From the NCBI RefSeq assembly GCF_035222375.1, contig NC_085891.1:1302001-1366000 (forward strand): DNA of 64,000 bases, given 5' to 3'. Both the position numbers and the translations under genes were made by a program. Below the pieces are notes generated by a model that worked only from the letters and a program-made list of their open reading frames with translations, was not told the origin of the DNA and searched no databases. Source of the stretch: Podospora pseudocomata. Its lineage: Eukaryota > Ascomycota > Sordariomycetes > Sordariales > Podosporaceae. Within the stretch, counting starts at the first letter, position 1, and every line of letters begins with the position of its first letter. Shown piece after piece: positions 52,376 through 64,000 of the stretch.

Positions 52376-53570
52376 TCATCCCCCTCTTCTGTATGATAAT
52401 CCTCTACTCGGATCAGAATACACATCAGCAGCATGCCGATGACGAGGGCCAGTCCCCTCTGGATACGGCTCGCTAGTCAGAGGATCAATCACATCATAGT
52501 CCTCATCAACAGTTGCGTCGTTGTCAGTCTCAACAGCCGTCTCCTCATCGTGAAAACCAGGCACCTCTCCATCTTCATCCACCAGTGTTTCGCCCCCACT
52601 ACTCTGTTCTCTCGCAAGATCTTGCTCTCTCGCTGGTTCCTCTCTCGATGGTTCCTCTCCCGCTGGCTCCCTCTCGTCTTCATCAGCGTCGCTCTCGTCG
52701 CTGTCGCCGTGCGGCCCCGCTTCATCATCAGCGTCACTCTCGCCTTCTTCATCTTCGTCTTCTTCATCCTCGCCTGCATCATCGTCTCCAGACTCATCCT
52801 CCCCACTCTCTTCGGCACCCCGTTCTTCTTCTTCCAATGGCGGCGGTGGCGGTAAATTCTCGTCTCCAGTATCCTAGTTGGCACCATCCCCATCACTATC
52901 CTCAAACCCCCCCGCTCCAGCAGCCCCATCCCCATCACCCTTTCCCCCCTTCGCAAACCCCGTCCCCTTCCTCACCCTCATTCCCCCCTAAGGATTCCCC
53001 TCCTCAATCTCCACCACCCCCTCCAACGCCGCCCTCGTAACCCTCAACGCATCCTCCACCACCTGCTGTGGCAACGCCAAACTATTACCATTCTCCCCCC
53101 TTCCCCCACCACCAACCTTGATCCCATTCCCATTAACATTCACATTCTTCCCATTAACGTTCACCTCCTCCCCCTGACCCGGCGTCCCATTCGCTGCTCT
53201 GTTGCTCGGAGCAAGAGCGGTATCATGCCTAATATCATCCATCACCCTCTTCAGCAAGACCGGAAAGGTGGTCACCTCGCCCGACCGCAACAAATCCCGG
53301 GCGTGGTTCTCGACGAGGGTGGGCCAGTTGGTTGGGTTTGCGTGGAGGGTGTGGAGGAGGATTTCTTGGATTCTGGGAGAATTAGCAAAAGGTTGGGGAG
53401 GTTGGAAGGGGGAGTGGGAAATGGGGGAAGACGAACTTGGCGACATGACCCTCTTTGATCAAGGTCCCGTTGATTGACGAGCGGAGTTCGGGGTCGAGGG
53501 TGGCGGGTGTGTAGCCAGCTGCCGAAGGGGGGATTTTTACGGGCGTGGAGGGGTTGTTGTTGTTGGACAT
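52376..53570 (-). CDS. Unrecognised protein, acidic C-terminus, 3' model uncertain
   Basis: Exon 1 (53570-53437, MSNNNNPSTPVKIPPSAAGY) joins exon 2 from 53372 through a GTTCGT...CCCAG intron. Exon 2 continues as a conserved-looking helical region (EGHVAKIQEILLHTLHAN, TLVENHARDLLRSGEVTTF). It reaches a TAG at 52988-52990, giving 172 residues. The same frame stays open beyond it and has a second TAG at 52874-52876. It then runs through a very acidic segment (LEEEERGAEESGEDES) to a natural-looking end, DVIDPLTSEPYPEGTG, and TGA at 52376. Splicing from a weak donor at 53017 to the CTAG at 52874 (144 nt) would remove both TAGs in frame. A better donor at 52975 removes only the second. I do not recognise the family. 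The N-terminal half may be a small helical domain; the acidic part could be a nuclear or chromatin-type tail. Confidence 0.55.
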
Positions 53571-55230
53571 TTTCAAGCGTGGGTTGGTAGAAATTGATTT
53601 TGTAAAAATAAAAATAAAAATAAAAATAAAAATAAACTGAGGGAAAGAAAACAGTTGAAAGGGGCCGGAGAATTGGTTTGTCGGGTGGTGGTTGTGGTGG
53701 ATGGTGAAATGTGTTCCTCGGAGTAGCTGGAGAACCTTGATGGGTGGTTGTCGGTTGCGGTGAGTTTCTGTATCCTTTGATAAAAACGAATGTAATGGTT
53801 GAATGTTGAGTGTAAGAGTCGAGAAAAGACTTTGTTGGACTGCAAAAGTAAGAAGTGTAAAAGTCGAGACGAGAAGATGGGGTGGTTCAAGCCCGGTGCC
53901 AAACCCAAGACAAGGCTGAGAAATGTTGTTTGGGGGAAAGAACAAGGCTGATTGATGGCTGAATTGGCACAACAATGATGGGAACTTCAGAGAGCTTCCT
54001 GCCGCACGTGAGGCCAGTCCGCCATTTGCCCCACCATACCACCCCTAACCCTTACTCTGTACCACTTACAACCACTTTACAGACTCGGTGTGGCATTCCC
54101 AGAAGCCATCACTTCCATTAACGTAAAACATTGTACACATTCACCAACTCAAAATCTTGTAAATAACGTCCATCAAATGACAGACTTTCGTGTTATTCCC
54201 TCTTCATATCTCAGAAGAATCTCATTCTACACACATCTCAACTCACAATGATGGTATCAAGCCCCTTTTTCCTTTCCTTTAGGCCTCTCTCCCTTCCCTC
54301 ACCAGCGCAAGGCAACAAAAACCCCCATTAACGTTGCCTCTTGCGTCCTACTCATCAAAAGCATACAGACATCCCAAAAAAAAAAAAAAAAAAAAAACCA
54401 TGAAACTTACGCTCAAACAAACAACACAACCAAAACGCCAAAACTCATAAGCCCCAACATCCCCATGAAACTCCTTTCGCCTTTATGCCCGTCGGTGATG
54501 TCCTGCAGACGGACGACCCCTTGGACCCCCCCAATCTACCAGACACATCATGAGGGAAGAAGGTAGTAAACACTCGCTTGTTCGCTTTGCGCTGAAACAG
54601 GCTCTCATTCATTTTCTCTACAACCCCCTTTCCCCCTCCTCACCCCATCCACCCTCCTACCGCCTTGATCCAAAGTCAAAGCACGCACACAACGCCGCCC
54701 ATATGCTGGGGATATCATTTCGTGGTTTCAAAGAAAAAGGAGAAGAAATATAAAAAACCGAGAAAAAACAAGGCTAGAGGAGATTCGTCTCTGTCGTCTC
54801 AGAAAAACATGCGCAGCACAAACCCCCAAAAACAGAGAAATAAAAGGAAAAAACAAAAGTATACAAACAGAAGAGGAATGTTGAGTTGTAGGACTATTAA
54901 AAAGCTCGCTTCGCTGCGCTGTGCTGTGCTATACTGTGATCGCTGACAGTCGTGCGTGTCGTGATATTCGTTACAGTAGGGTATACCGCCGGCTTGTCGA
55001 CAGTTCGCCGTGTTGTTGGACGGTGAAATCATCAACCCCGGCTCGGTAGTTGAAGGCGTCCAGGATTCTTGATTAGTTGATTAGGGAGGTGATCAATGTC
55101 GCCTCATTAAAGTTATTGGCTGTGCTCCGCATGTGTTGAGCGCTCTATCGGATTCAAAAAGAGTAGAAACGCAAAAATGCCAAAATGTGGTGGTGACAAA
55201 TCCGACAGTAGGGGATCGAGTGCTTGGAAA
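53571..55230. other. Intergenic with simple repeats
   Basis: Leader and promoter of the acidic-protein gene on the left, 3' flank of the ABC transporter gene on the right. It includes a (TAAAAA)n tract and an A22 run at 54376-54397. No gene is supported. Confidence 0.5.
53603..53636. repeat. (TAAAAA)n hexanucleotide repeat
   Basis: About five and a half units, 33 bp upstream of the start codon at 53570, so probably in the 5' leader or core promoter of that gene. Confidence 0.9.
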
Positions 55231-58200
55231 TCAAACACGGTCCGGGGCATCCGTCGAGCGGCCAGCTGTGGTGCCCGAGGGGAACGAGTACAGAAGCGGC
55301 CTACGCTCCTCGTCTTGCTTCACCCCGTTGGGCTGCAACTTTTCCGGCTGCTCGTCGTCCTCCTCTTGAAGCGTGCCGTCAGAGCCACTGCCAGAATGAT
55401 GGCTATCATTCGAGCTGATGGAGCGGCTGTCGTCATGCTTCGGTGCGAGCGTAGGGCTGTTCATGGCCGTAGGCAGGATGGCGGATGACAACATGCTATC
55501 GTAGCCATTCGCACCGCTGGGCCTAGAAATGTTTGCATAGCCCATGAGCTTCTTGGCTTTCCGTGTTGCGTCGCGAGCATGTTCGGCCGCACGTTCGGCG
55601 CGGCAGTGCTTTTCCCACATGGCGGCGTAGCGACCGTTGAGGGCCAGAAGCTCCTCGTGAGTGCCCTTCTCCACCATGGTGCCGGCATGGAGAACAATGA
55701 TCTGGTCTGCGTGAGTGATGGTCGACAGTCGGTGACTGTGCAATGCAACTCGGTTAGCTAACACAATCTCCACCCGCTCCGGTTTCCCCGACTAAAACTT
55801 ACGCAATAATCAACAAGGTGCGGCCTTGTCCGAACTTGCCACTAATCAGCTTCGACTGGATCTTTTGCTCTGTTTCTCCATCAAGTGCCGACGTCGCCTC
55901 ATCCAGCATGATGATCTTGGGGTTCTTGAGAATTGTTCGCGCAATCGCCACGCGTTGCTTCTCGCCACCGCTGAGCCGGAGGCCTCGCTCTCCCACCTTG
56001 GTGTTGTAGCCATCAGGGAAGCTCATGATGCGGTCGTGAATGGCAGCAGCCCGGCACGCCTCATAGATCTCTTCGTCGGATGCGCTGGGGTTGGCATAGC
56101 GGAGGTTGTACATGAGCGTCTCGTTGAAGAGGATCGTGTCCTGAGGAACAACACCAATGGCGCGGCGCACCGAGTCAATGGTGAGGTCTTGAACATCCTG
56201 GCCTTCGATCAAAAGTCTTCCGGCTTTGGGGTTGTAATACCGGAACATGAGCCGGAAGACAGTCGACTTGCCTCCGCCAGACTCTCCCACAAAAGCGGTG
56301 GTCGTGCCGGGCTTGCACTCAAATGACAGATCGTGAAGGGCGGTTCTGCGGTTGTCGTATGAAAAGCCAACGTTCTCCCACTTGATATGGCCGGTGCTCT
56401 CCTGCAGGGGGACTGCCCCGGGGCTGTCAACCACAGTAGGCTGGATCTTGAACAATTCAAGCAGTCTCTCACCCGAGATCATGGCCTGCTGAATCGTACG
56501 GTAGAACGAGCCAAAGAAGTTGAGCGGGCCTTGCAGCTGGGCGAGATACGTGACCAAGGACGTGAATTCACCGACAGTGCGTGTCCCCTGAGATACTTCA
56601 TAGCCACAGGTCAAGAGGACAACCAGCAAACCGCACATGAACACAATCGACTGGCACATGTTCATATGATTGATGCCCCATGTAACCTTGGCCTCTGCCG
56701 TCTGGAAATTGACAATGGCATTGCGATACCGCGCAAATTCGTGCTGCTCGGCGTTGAAGTATTTGACCGTCTCGTATGATGTGATCGAGTCGTTTTTGAC
56801 AGCCTCTTCCTCGCGGTCGGCATTGACCATGTCGCGTCGTTGATCAGATCTAGTGGCAGCCATGCGAATGGTCAAGTAGAGGTAGTAAAACGTGATGATG
56901 GACACAAAAAGTGCATACATCGCTCCGTAACGGAAGTAAAACCAGCCGATGGCGAGCAAAAGATCGACCAACATTGGCACAACCTGGAAGGTGACCTGTT
57001 CCAAGAACTGGTTGATCGAGGCACCCTTGTTAAGAGCAGAGAGCACTTCACCAGTGCGCTTTCCCAAGTGGAAATCCAGAGACAGGGAGTGAACATGTTC
57101 GAAAGCTGCTGTCGTGAGGGCGCGATAGGTGTGCTGAGATACGGGAATCCAAAGAATGGAGCGGGCTGATCCCAGCAATCCGGATGGGCCTTGGAGAAGC
57201 TTGAGCGCAATGAAGAGCCCGAGATCAAACCACGGAGCCCCAGTATTGCCAGGGTTTTCACCGTTATCTTTGCCGCCAGAGAAGCTGAAGATTCCCGTCA
57301 AGCCAGCGGCAATTTTGGCACCTGTTCCGGTGTTGGGGTGGTCGAAATTCTTGGCAAGGGTATCTGTCACAGTCTTGATCTGTTCGGGGACCATGATATT
57401 GACGACACGCTGCGAGACTTCCAGCAGAAAACACAACAAGACGATGAGCTTGAGCTTGGTCGAATTGCTGGGCCAGAGATAGGGGAAGAAGATCGAGTAT
57501 CCACGGCAATATTCGAACCAGGTTTTATGCGGCAGTTTGTCGGGTCGGTAAAAGGCGGCATTGTCCTCGCATTGCTGGTAACCGCCTTCAGGATCGTTGT
57601 TGGCATTTTTGTTGACATTGCGGGTGCCTCCATAATCCGAGTTTTGTCTTGATCGTCCACGGTTGTAAGGTGTTGCGGTTCCGCTGTGCGAAAGAAGCGG
57701 GCTCGTTTCATCCGAGTCCGACCGGTTCGCCTCTTCGTCCAAAAGCCGCCGTTCTTCCAGGCGTCTTTTTGATGCGACGAGGGCGTACATGCTGACCAAA
57801 AACACAACAATGAGCAGCCGGACACCTCCAATGCCCAGATCTGTCAAGTCCCAGAAACCCAGTGGGTTTTCTCGGAGAGCCCCCATCTCCTCGCCGTCCA
57901 AGACATATTTCCCAGTGGCGAGGGTGCAGACAAACGATAAAAGGATAATGGCTTCCCCAAAAAGACCAAGCACCCATATTATCGAGTGCACTGGCGTCGG
58001 GCTGTCATCCCAGTCAAAGAGGGTGATTAAAACGTAAATGTATAAGAACGCCGCGCCCACGACGTAGACCTGGGTAATGGTGTCAGCTTTGTTTTGTTGC
58101 CGGTGCGCAAATCCGACTTGGTTCTTGGCTCGACTTACAACTCTCTCCTCCCCACACCACCACAGCTCTCCTCCAACCTTGCTGGATTGCCAGACATGCA

Positions 58201-58564
58201 GGGCAGTTGCAGCCGCATTGGCAGCAAACGACAAAATCAAGGCGCCCACCAAATACCGAAAAACCTGAATTGAGATGCCTCCGTTGCAGCCGTCGGTGGA
58301 ATATAACGATTGCTGATCTCGGTGCTCCCGTTTTCGCTTCGTAATGGGCAGCGGCTTGCCACCTGGACCTGTGGCTGTCGGAATCAGGAGTTCTTCCTCA
58401 GTCCTCGATTTGGCGATGCTATGGATGCCGGCCGAGATAATAAAGGCGAGAAGCAGCACGACCGGATAGCATTTCTGAGTCGTTTCGTATGTCACCTGGG
58501 CAAAGGCTTTGACGTATTGTTGGCCATCATGCTCCGGACCGCTGGTTTGGAGCAGCGCGTCCAT
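55231..58564 (-). CDS. hmt1: HMT1/ABCB6-type ABC half transporter
   Basis: Three exons (58564-58139, 58069-55803, 55735-55231) encode 1065 residues. The first intron is 69 nt with GTAAGT, CTGAC and CCCAG but has no stop and keeps frame, so it is easily mistaken for coding sequence. The second (67 nt) joins LLIIA to HRLSTITHADQI. An N-terminal domain with several membrane helices (residues about 30-270) precedes the ABC transmembrane domain (about 400-690). The nucleotide-binding domain has Walker A GESGGGKST (about 736), the signature LSGGEKQRVAIARTIL (about 841), Walker B KIIMLDEATSALD (about 861) and the H-loop AHRLST. The N-terminal extension and single NBD fit the heavy-metal tolerance (HMT1/ABCB6) subfamily. 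These proteins act in the vacuole, or in mitochondria, on thiol conjugates or porphyrins. The C-terminal ~100 residues are Ser/Asp-rich. Confidence 0.93.
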
Positions 58565-60090
58565 GCTGGGCCTGTTTTCGCAAAAAGAAGCGGTGTGTTA
58601 GAAAACAAGAAAAGAAATCAAAAGAGACGAAGGACTAGAGAAGAGAACTAGAGAAGGAAAAAACGAGTGCGGAGGGAGGACGAGAGTCGTTGCGGTCCAG
58701 GACCCTGCATGACATGCTGTTGCCGGCCCCGTCAAGACAATGTTGGGATATGCGAGATGCACGACTGGCTGGCTGGCTCAGTAGCGGGATTGGCAGTGGC
58801 AGTGGAAGGCGACAGTCTGACTCTTTTTCGATTGCGTGGTAACAGGTGTGGATTAGGTAGATAGATGATATGATTTTCAACATACAGAACGAGATTAGGA
58901 CGACGAGTAGAAAGCAGCACGAGGCCGATGGCTCACGGCCTTGCTGTGGCGGCAATATGAGGTTGGCCTTGGTGCATCAAGTTAACTGTTAGCATCTCGA
59001 ACATATGCCAATGAGCTGTTGTAACTGGCTGGATGCCTCCAAAGCTGCCCGACAGCCGACAATGGCTTTCGGTTGACAGCGCGCGTGTGTGGTGGGGCAG
59101 CAAAGGCAGCTGACGGGGTTGGCTGTGGCTTTTGCCACTGCGGCGGGTCGGAGTCGAGATCACGGACGACACAAGTGCGACGGGACTTGAACGACACTGG
59201 ACCACCACCAGGACACCACCACCCCAACATTCATGAGTGGACGGCCTCCTGTTGTGCTGTTGATGGGGAGGGAGACCAAAGGAGAGAACTGACCTCTTTC
59301 TTTTCGTTGAGCCTTCTCGTAGAGAAGAATCCCTCTCCGAATCGCTCCCCGGGTGACGGGAATCCTGAGATATTGTTGTAGGTGCCCTGGAACGTACTTG
59401 TTGCTTCCCAGAACGGTTGCAGCTTCCTCAGGTGGCCTTGCGATGGCTGCTGCCGGCGATGGGCGGATGGATGGAATGCGGGGCCGATCTCAGCCGAACC
59501 AGTCCACGGGACTATGGTGGGAAGGTCGGGAGGAGGAGGGCAGGGTTGGAGGGGGGAGGAGAGAGGAATTGGGACGAAGAAAAGACAAACGAGCGTGGTA
59601 CGTCAGACGAGCTGTGGTGTCTCTCCGATGTGTCTGTTGATTGTTGTTGTTTTTCTTTGGAAAAAGAGAGTCGAGCTCTGGAACAGAGAACCGGCGGAGG
59701 GGCTCTGACCACTATTAGTTCGAATTGATCGAGGGTGCCAAAAGAGACTACTTGGTGGTACTTGCCTACCTTCCAGATCCCGGGGGTGTCTGGATATCAA
59801 CACCCTGTACTACATCACATACCGTACCTGTTGCACTCCAGTAGGTACCTACGGTACGGGGGTGGAGAAGGAGGTGGGGTGCTACGGTGCAGTCCAGACC
59901 AGACCCGCAAGGACGTTGCACAAGCCTGTCAACCAACCATGTGCATTTTCTGGAATGCCTCATCAGAGACAGGTTTCTACCCTCACTTCTATCCATACCA
60001 AACTGTACATAGTGTCTCTCTCTACCCTCTTCAGAATGCGAATGTGAGCTCACTGCCCAATTCAGCATTTCTACCAGACACCAACCTACC

Positions 60091-60092
<2 letters not shown>

Positions 60093-60130
<38 letters not shown>
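60093..60130. repeat. (CA)19 microsatellite
   Basis: A near-perfect CA dinucleotide run of about 38 bp in non-coding sequence. Confidence 0.95.
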
Positions 60131-60134
<4 letters not shown>

Positions 60135-62404
60135 CACACATCCCACCACTCATCACCCGTACCCTGCATTGCTTCCGTCCCGTGCTGTCTGGGACCGACG
60201 TGCAGAGATTCCCACACCAAGGCGCAAAAAAAGGACACCAGAAACGAGGAGCATCATGGGAGGCCCTGGCAAGCGCTGGGACCGCTAGGACGCGGGGTTC
60301 CTTCTTCTACCGGCACCTGGGACCACCACGGCCTGATGTGCTCCCGGGTTTCTGCCTGAGAGACGGACGGCACTTGCGGGAGAGCGTCAATCGTGAGACG
60401 TGCGTTGACTGGGGCCCATGGGGGTGTCGACTGCCGTCTTGTCCTGATCATGAGACCACCGAAGCAATGTCGGTCAGTGGCACCTATTGCCGTCAACGGC
60501 ATGCCGACGAGATGCAGCAACACAGCGAGCGGCGGCCACAAACCGGGCAGCTGGACTCGGGATGCCCTCGATGGAAGATCATCGTGTATGGTGTGGGGGG
60601 AAGAGAAGCAGACCGACAGTCTGGATGGAAGCAAGCATACTGCTCCGCTCCCCGATAGGTCCGGGTGTCTCGATCCCATGGGATTATCAGCCACCAAGGT
60701 TGTGCATGTCCCTCACCGCTTTGTTGATGGAGAGAGAGACGGACGGACAGAGAGAGAAATGGTGACGGCAGACAGGCTGCATGCAGCAGTCCCCATCTCC
60801 ACGAGAAAAGCATCGAGACGGAGACGCGGGGCAAGCTGTCGCGCTAAAGCAGCTTGCAAGTGGTGGCAGGAAGCAGGACAGCCACTGATTGCGATTTCTG
60901 GCTGCTGCTTAGTGCTAGTCTTGCATGCGACCTTGGGACTTGAGCTGCACCGCCTATTCTGCGACAACCTGATACCTGATACTCGGTATTATACATGGTG
61001 CTAAACCCAAGTAGCGCCGCGCTTGACGGTTCTACTCGAGTTTTTCGCTTTGGGGGTGTGAATATGACCAAAGATATCTGCCCGGTTTTGGTCTTGTAGA
61101 AGGAGGCCCCGGAAGCTCTCCGGCTCGCTGCCACCGACTGGCCATGCTCCCTGTGTAATATTGTGGGCATCGGAGCGAAGGGGGGTGAGATGTGACATTT
61201 CATATTTCGAGACAAGACTCGAGCTAGTCAATATCTATCATCAACTTCCCCATTCATCACTCAAGAGAGAGAAAAGAAAAAAAAAGAGGGAGAGTTGACC
61301 TTTTCTCCCGGTGGAACGGTGGTAAGGTGAGCCGACGGGACAAGGCTGCCAGGCGAGCACTTGGCGACGTCCGCCAGTAGCAACGGCTTCACCTCGGATA
61401 GCTTGGACTGCAGAACTCTTCTGCTGTCTGTCTTCTTCGTTGCCTGGGTGCTTGTTGACAGCGGTCCTGAGCAATTTAATAATCCCGTGACCGGAGCTAC
61501 ACCGCGGCCCCAGCCCATGGTCGCATCTACCCATCATCCCAAACCGTTTGGACCGCATAGGCTTGTTCCCGGCTCGGGGGTACGGGCCCTTTTCCTGCGG
61601 CAGCATATCGTCATTCCTAGTTTCCGCTTCATTTGGCAGGTTGTATGGGACACCTTCTTCCGGACCTTTTCATCCTTTCCAATCTCTCTTCTATTTTTCT
61701 CCTTCACACATCCGGGCCGGTCCCGACATATTCTTCCACTTACAACCTGAAGAGGTAGCCGAGAAAGAAGAGCCCCACCCTGACAGCAACACAAGAAACA
61801 CCCGAACAACAGTTCATCATCATCAACAAACAACAGCTCAGCAAAAACCAAAAAAATTTGCCAACCCAAGCACTTGCTGATACCTAGTCCAGCTGGGCTT
61901 CTCTGCCCCCCATCCAGGATGGACGCCTGATGATGGAGTACCCCCATTTAATGTCGCGTCATCGAAAGAAAAACCCACCACCCACCATCACCATCTGTAC
62001 AGTACCTAAACTAAACCACCCCCTGTTGGCATTTAGCCCGGCCGGTCCTCTTGAAAAGAAGCTTTCCAAAGAAGCAACGAATTCCTACTCGCCAGCTCCC
62101 AGCCCAGTCAGCCCCAGATTTGGAAGTAATGCTGCCCTGCGATGCCACGACACAACAATCTCTCGCGACCAAATTTTTCCCCCTCTGAGGCTTCACCGAC
62201 TTCCTTACCCAGACATGAATGGTAATGCATGATAATGCAGGAGGCTAACACAGTCGGTCAAGATGTGGAGTAATCCACACTTCCTACCTGGTCGATTTAG
62301 TTTTTTCTCCTTCTTTTTTCCTTTGGTGACTAGCATGGAAGCTTCACTTTCTTCCACCTCGCCGATCATTCATTCGGGCAATGCTCCCGGCTGTTGGGAA
62401 GACT

Positions 62405-62427
62405 AAAAAAAAAAAAAAAAAAAAAAA
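62405..62427. repeat. A23 homopolymer
   Basis: A run of 23 A in non-coding DNA. There is no adjacent retroposed coding sequence that I can recognise. Confidence 0.95.
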
Positions 62428-64000
62428 GCTGAAGCACGCGATATCCGAGGACGGGCATGGGTACACTAGGGGAGGGTAGGACAGGGGAAGGGGGTGTAAG
62501 GGGGTATCGGTAAGGGTAGGGTAATGTAATAAAGAGGACGAAGAGGACAAGGCGGCGATGCCCTTCATTGTGTCATGCCATGATCCGTCATCTCATCCTT
62601 TCGATCGAACTTTCGGCACCTCTCTCTTTGGACCGTGATGACTGATGATGGGGCTGTTGGTCTCTGGTCTGGTCCGGTCGATGCGTTGTTGCGTGCATAT
62701 AATCCCAACCGATAATCCGTACAGCAAGTAAAAGGAAGGATAAAAACGTGTCATACCTACATATAAATAACACACTATGGGGTAAGTTGGTACGTACGCC
62801 ATCCAGCACAGCAGCAACCAGGGCTGGGTATATTCCGGGTATTGTCTGTCCTCGTGGCCGGACGGCCTCATGGGGATTTTTTCATGGATTCGTTGATTGA
62901 TTCCTGTTGTTACCGTTGTTGTTGATGACATGGGTGACCTGTGAACTGTGTGCTTCCGCAATACACAGCGCAGTGCCCCCACTCACCACGAGGAAATTGA
63001 CACACATGGCTTGTTGCTCCTGTTGCTACCACTATGTGTACCCGGCCCTGTGGTGCGGTTTTCCGCCTTTACCCGAAAAGAATACAAGCCAGCATGCTTT
63101 CTTTTTTCAGCCCAAGAGAAACGGCTCCATAACTTTGATGTTGTATCTCACAAGTCGATCTTTCTGAGATAATGCAAATGGTAAGGTAGGGCTCGAGATC
63201 GTCCACCCGAGTCATTTCGGGGGCCATCTTTTCTCGGGCCTTGCCGCGCTTCCCTTTTGGCTTCCGCTTGTTCCCTTGTTCCCTTGCCTCCCCCTCCGCT
63301 TTTTTTTGTATCAGATGCAGTTGGCTGTATGGCATGTATGTCGGGGAGTTGGGTAGAGATACATCACCCTTGTTTCTTCTCGGTCTGGTCTGGTATGGTT
63401 GTGTGTGTGCCTATGTAGGTTCGGCTGGCTTTGACCGGTTCGCTTGAAGGTAAGGTGTGCCGCACCCGAATACTCCATTGAATGTATACACATAGCCCCC
63501 CGCTCTTGACCTTGTGTTACCCTCGGCATATGGCATACCCAACCCGCGAGCGACAAAGCTTGGCGGTTGTTGTTAATTTGTTAGTATCACTACGTCGAGA
63601 TATGCAGATTATCATGCAGACTGCCCGGCCGTCAGCGGGATGCGTCCTGCAGCTAAGAGCAAGAGACCCTTGTTCGTGAAAAGTCTGTCTGACCTCCTTC
63701 GCTTTGAGAGCTTGGGTTGAGATAATTGAGACGTGATCACGACGGGTGGGTGGAATGAGTGAAATCGAGGAAAGATTGGGGCGGTTATGTCCGATGAGCG
63801 GCAATGTGAGAGGAAGAAGGAGGCGGACGATGGTCCGTGGTTGGTGGCGTAAATGTAATTGTATGTGCAAATGCCGGTGGATGGTTAACTTGGGGCGGTG
63901 TGGCTCGATGAGACCTGATGGGATGGACACAAACTGCTGTGTAAGTCTGTTGTCCAATGCTGAATTGTAGATCTGGGGTAACAGGGCTGCTAGGCTTCTG

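Larger units (their letters stand above)
58565..64000. other. Gene-poor right end, 5.4 kb
   Basis: The HMT1 promoter and leader lie at the left end. The rest has ORFs up to 307 codons (59735-60658 plus, which includes a CA microsatellite) but none with a domain, signal peptide or splice model I can support. It may be the long upstream region of a gene beyond the window. Confidence 0.45.

Noticed and set aside
59735-60658. 307-codon plus-strand ORF
   Set aside because: It contains the CA microsatellite, has no domain, signal peptide or biased codon use, and no splice model improves it.
62405-62427. A23 run as the poly(A) tail of a retroposed element
   Set aside because: No retrotransposon coding sequence, target-site duplication or processed gene copy is seen next to it.

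Overview
The window looks like nuclear DNA of a filamentous ascomycete, most likely a member of the Sordariales (Neurospora/Podospora/Chaetomium group). The reasons are short introns (about 40-180 nt) with GTAAGT/GTATGT donors and CTGAC/CTAAC branch sites, single-exon giant genes, a 5S rRNA that begins ACATACGACCATAC, a Zn2Cys6 regulator, a DUF7729 surface protein, and transition-biased decay of a duplicated 5S copy that resembles repeat-induced point mutation (RIP). Family assignments rest on motifs and recalled family knowledge; no database search was run.

Layout. 1-2843: cullin-4 (+), open to the left edge. 6154-7317: secreted DUF7729 protein (+). 8353-9831: astacin-type metalloprotease (-) broken by two in-frame TAG codons. 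10172-10985: small 5S rRNA cluster (-), one RIP-like half copy and two intact genes. 11714-12513: ribosomal protein eL32 (-). 13220-14685: farnesylatable type I J-protein (-). 15693-18095: mitochondrial glutamyl-tRNA synthetase (+). A 172-bp inverted repeat lies between it and convergent CSN5 (18873-19967, -). 20647-29886: 3079-residue bridge-like lipid transfer protein of the FMP27/BLTP2 family (-). 31251-32174: Tim17-like membrane protein (-), divergent from eIF4B (32741-34914, +). 36120-37700: class III aminotransferase (-). 40038-42744: Zn2Cys6 transcription factor (-). 48603-51294: CDC48 (+). 52376-53570: unrecognised acidic protein (-) with an uncertain 3' structure. 55231-58564: HMT1/ABCB6-type ABC half transporter (-). 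The last 5.4 kb shows no gene I can support.

No operons or biosynthetic clusters are seen; most genes are housekeeping. Three ubiquitin-system components (cullin-4, the cullin deneddylase CSN5 and CDC48) share the window, as do several translation genes (5S rRNA, eL32, mitochondrial GluRS, eIF4B). This is probably ordinary eukaryotic gene order rather than a functional cluster. The most unusual points are the tandem 5S cluster with a compensatory helix change and a RIP-like relic, a likely 6-nt micro-exon in eIF4B, the in-frame TAG codons at two loci, and the 3'-intergenic hairpin.
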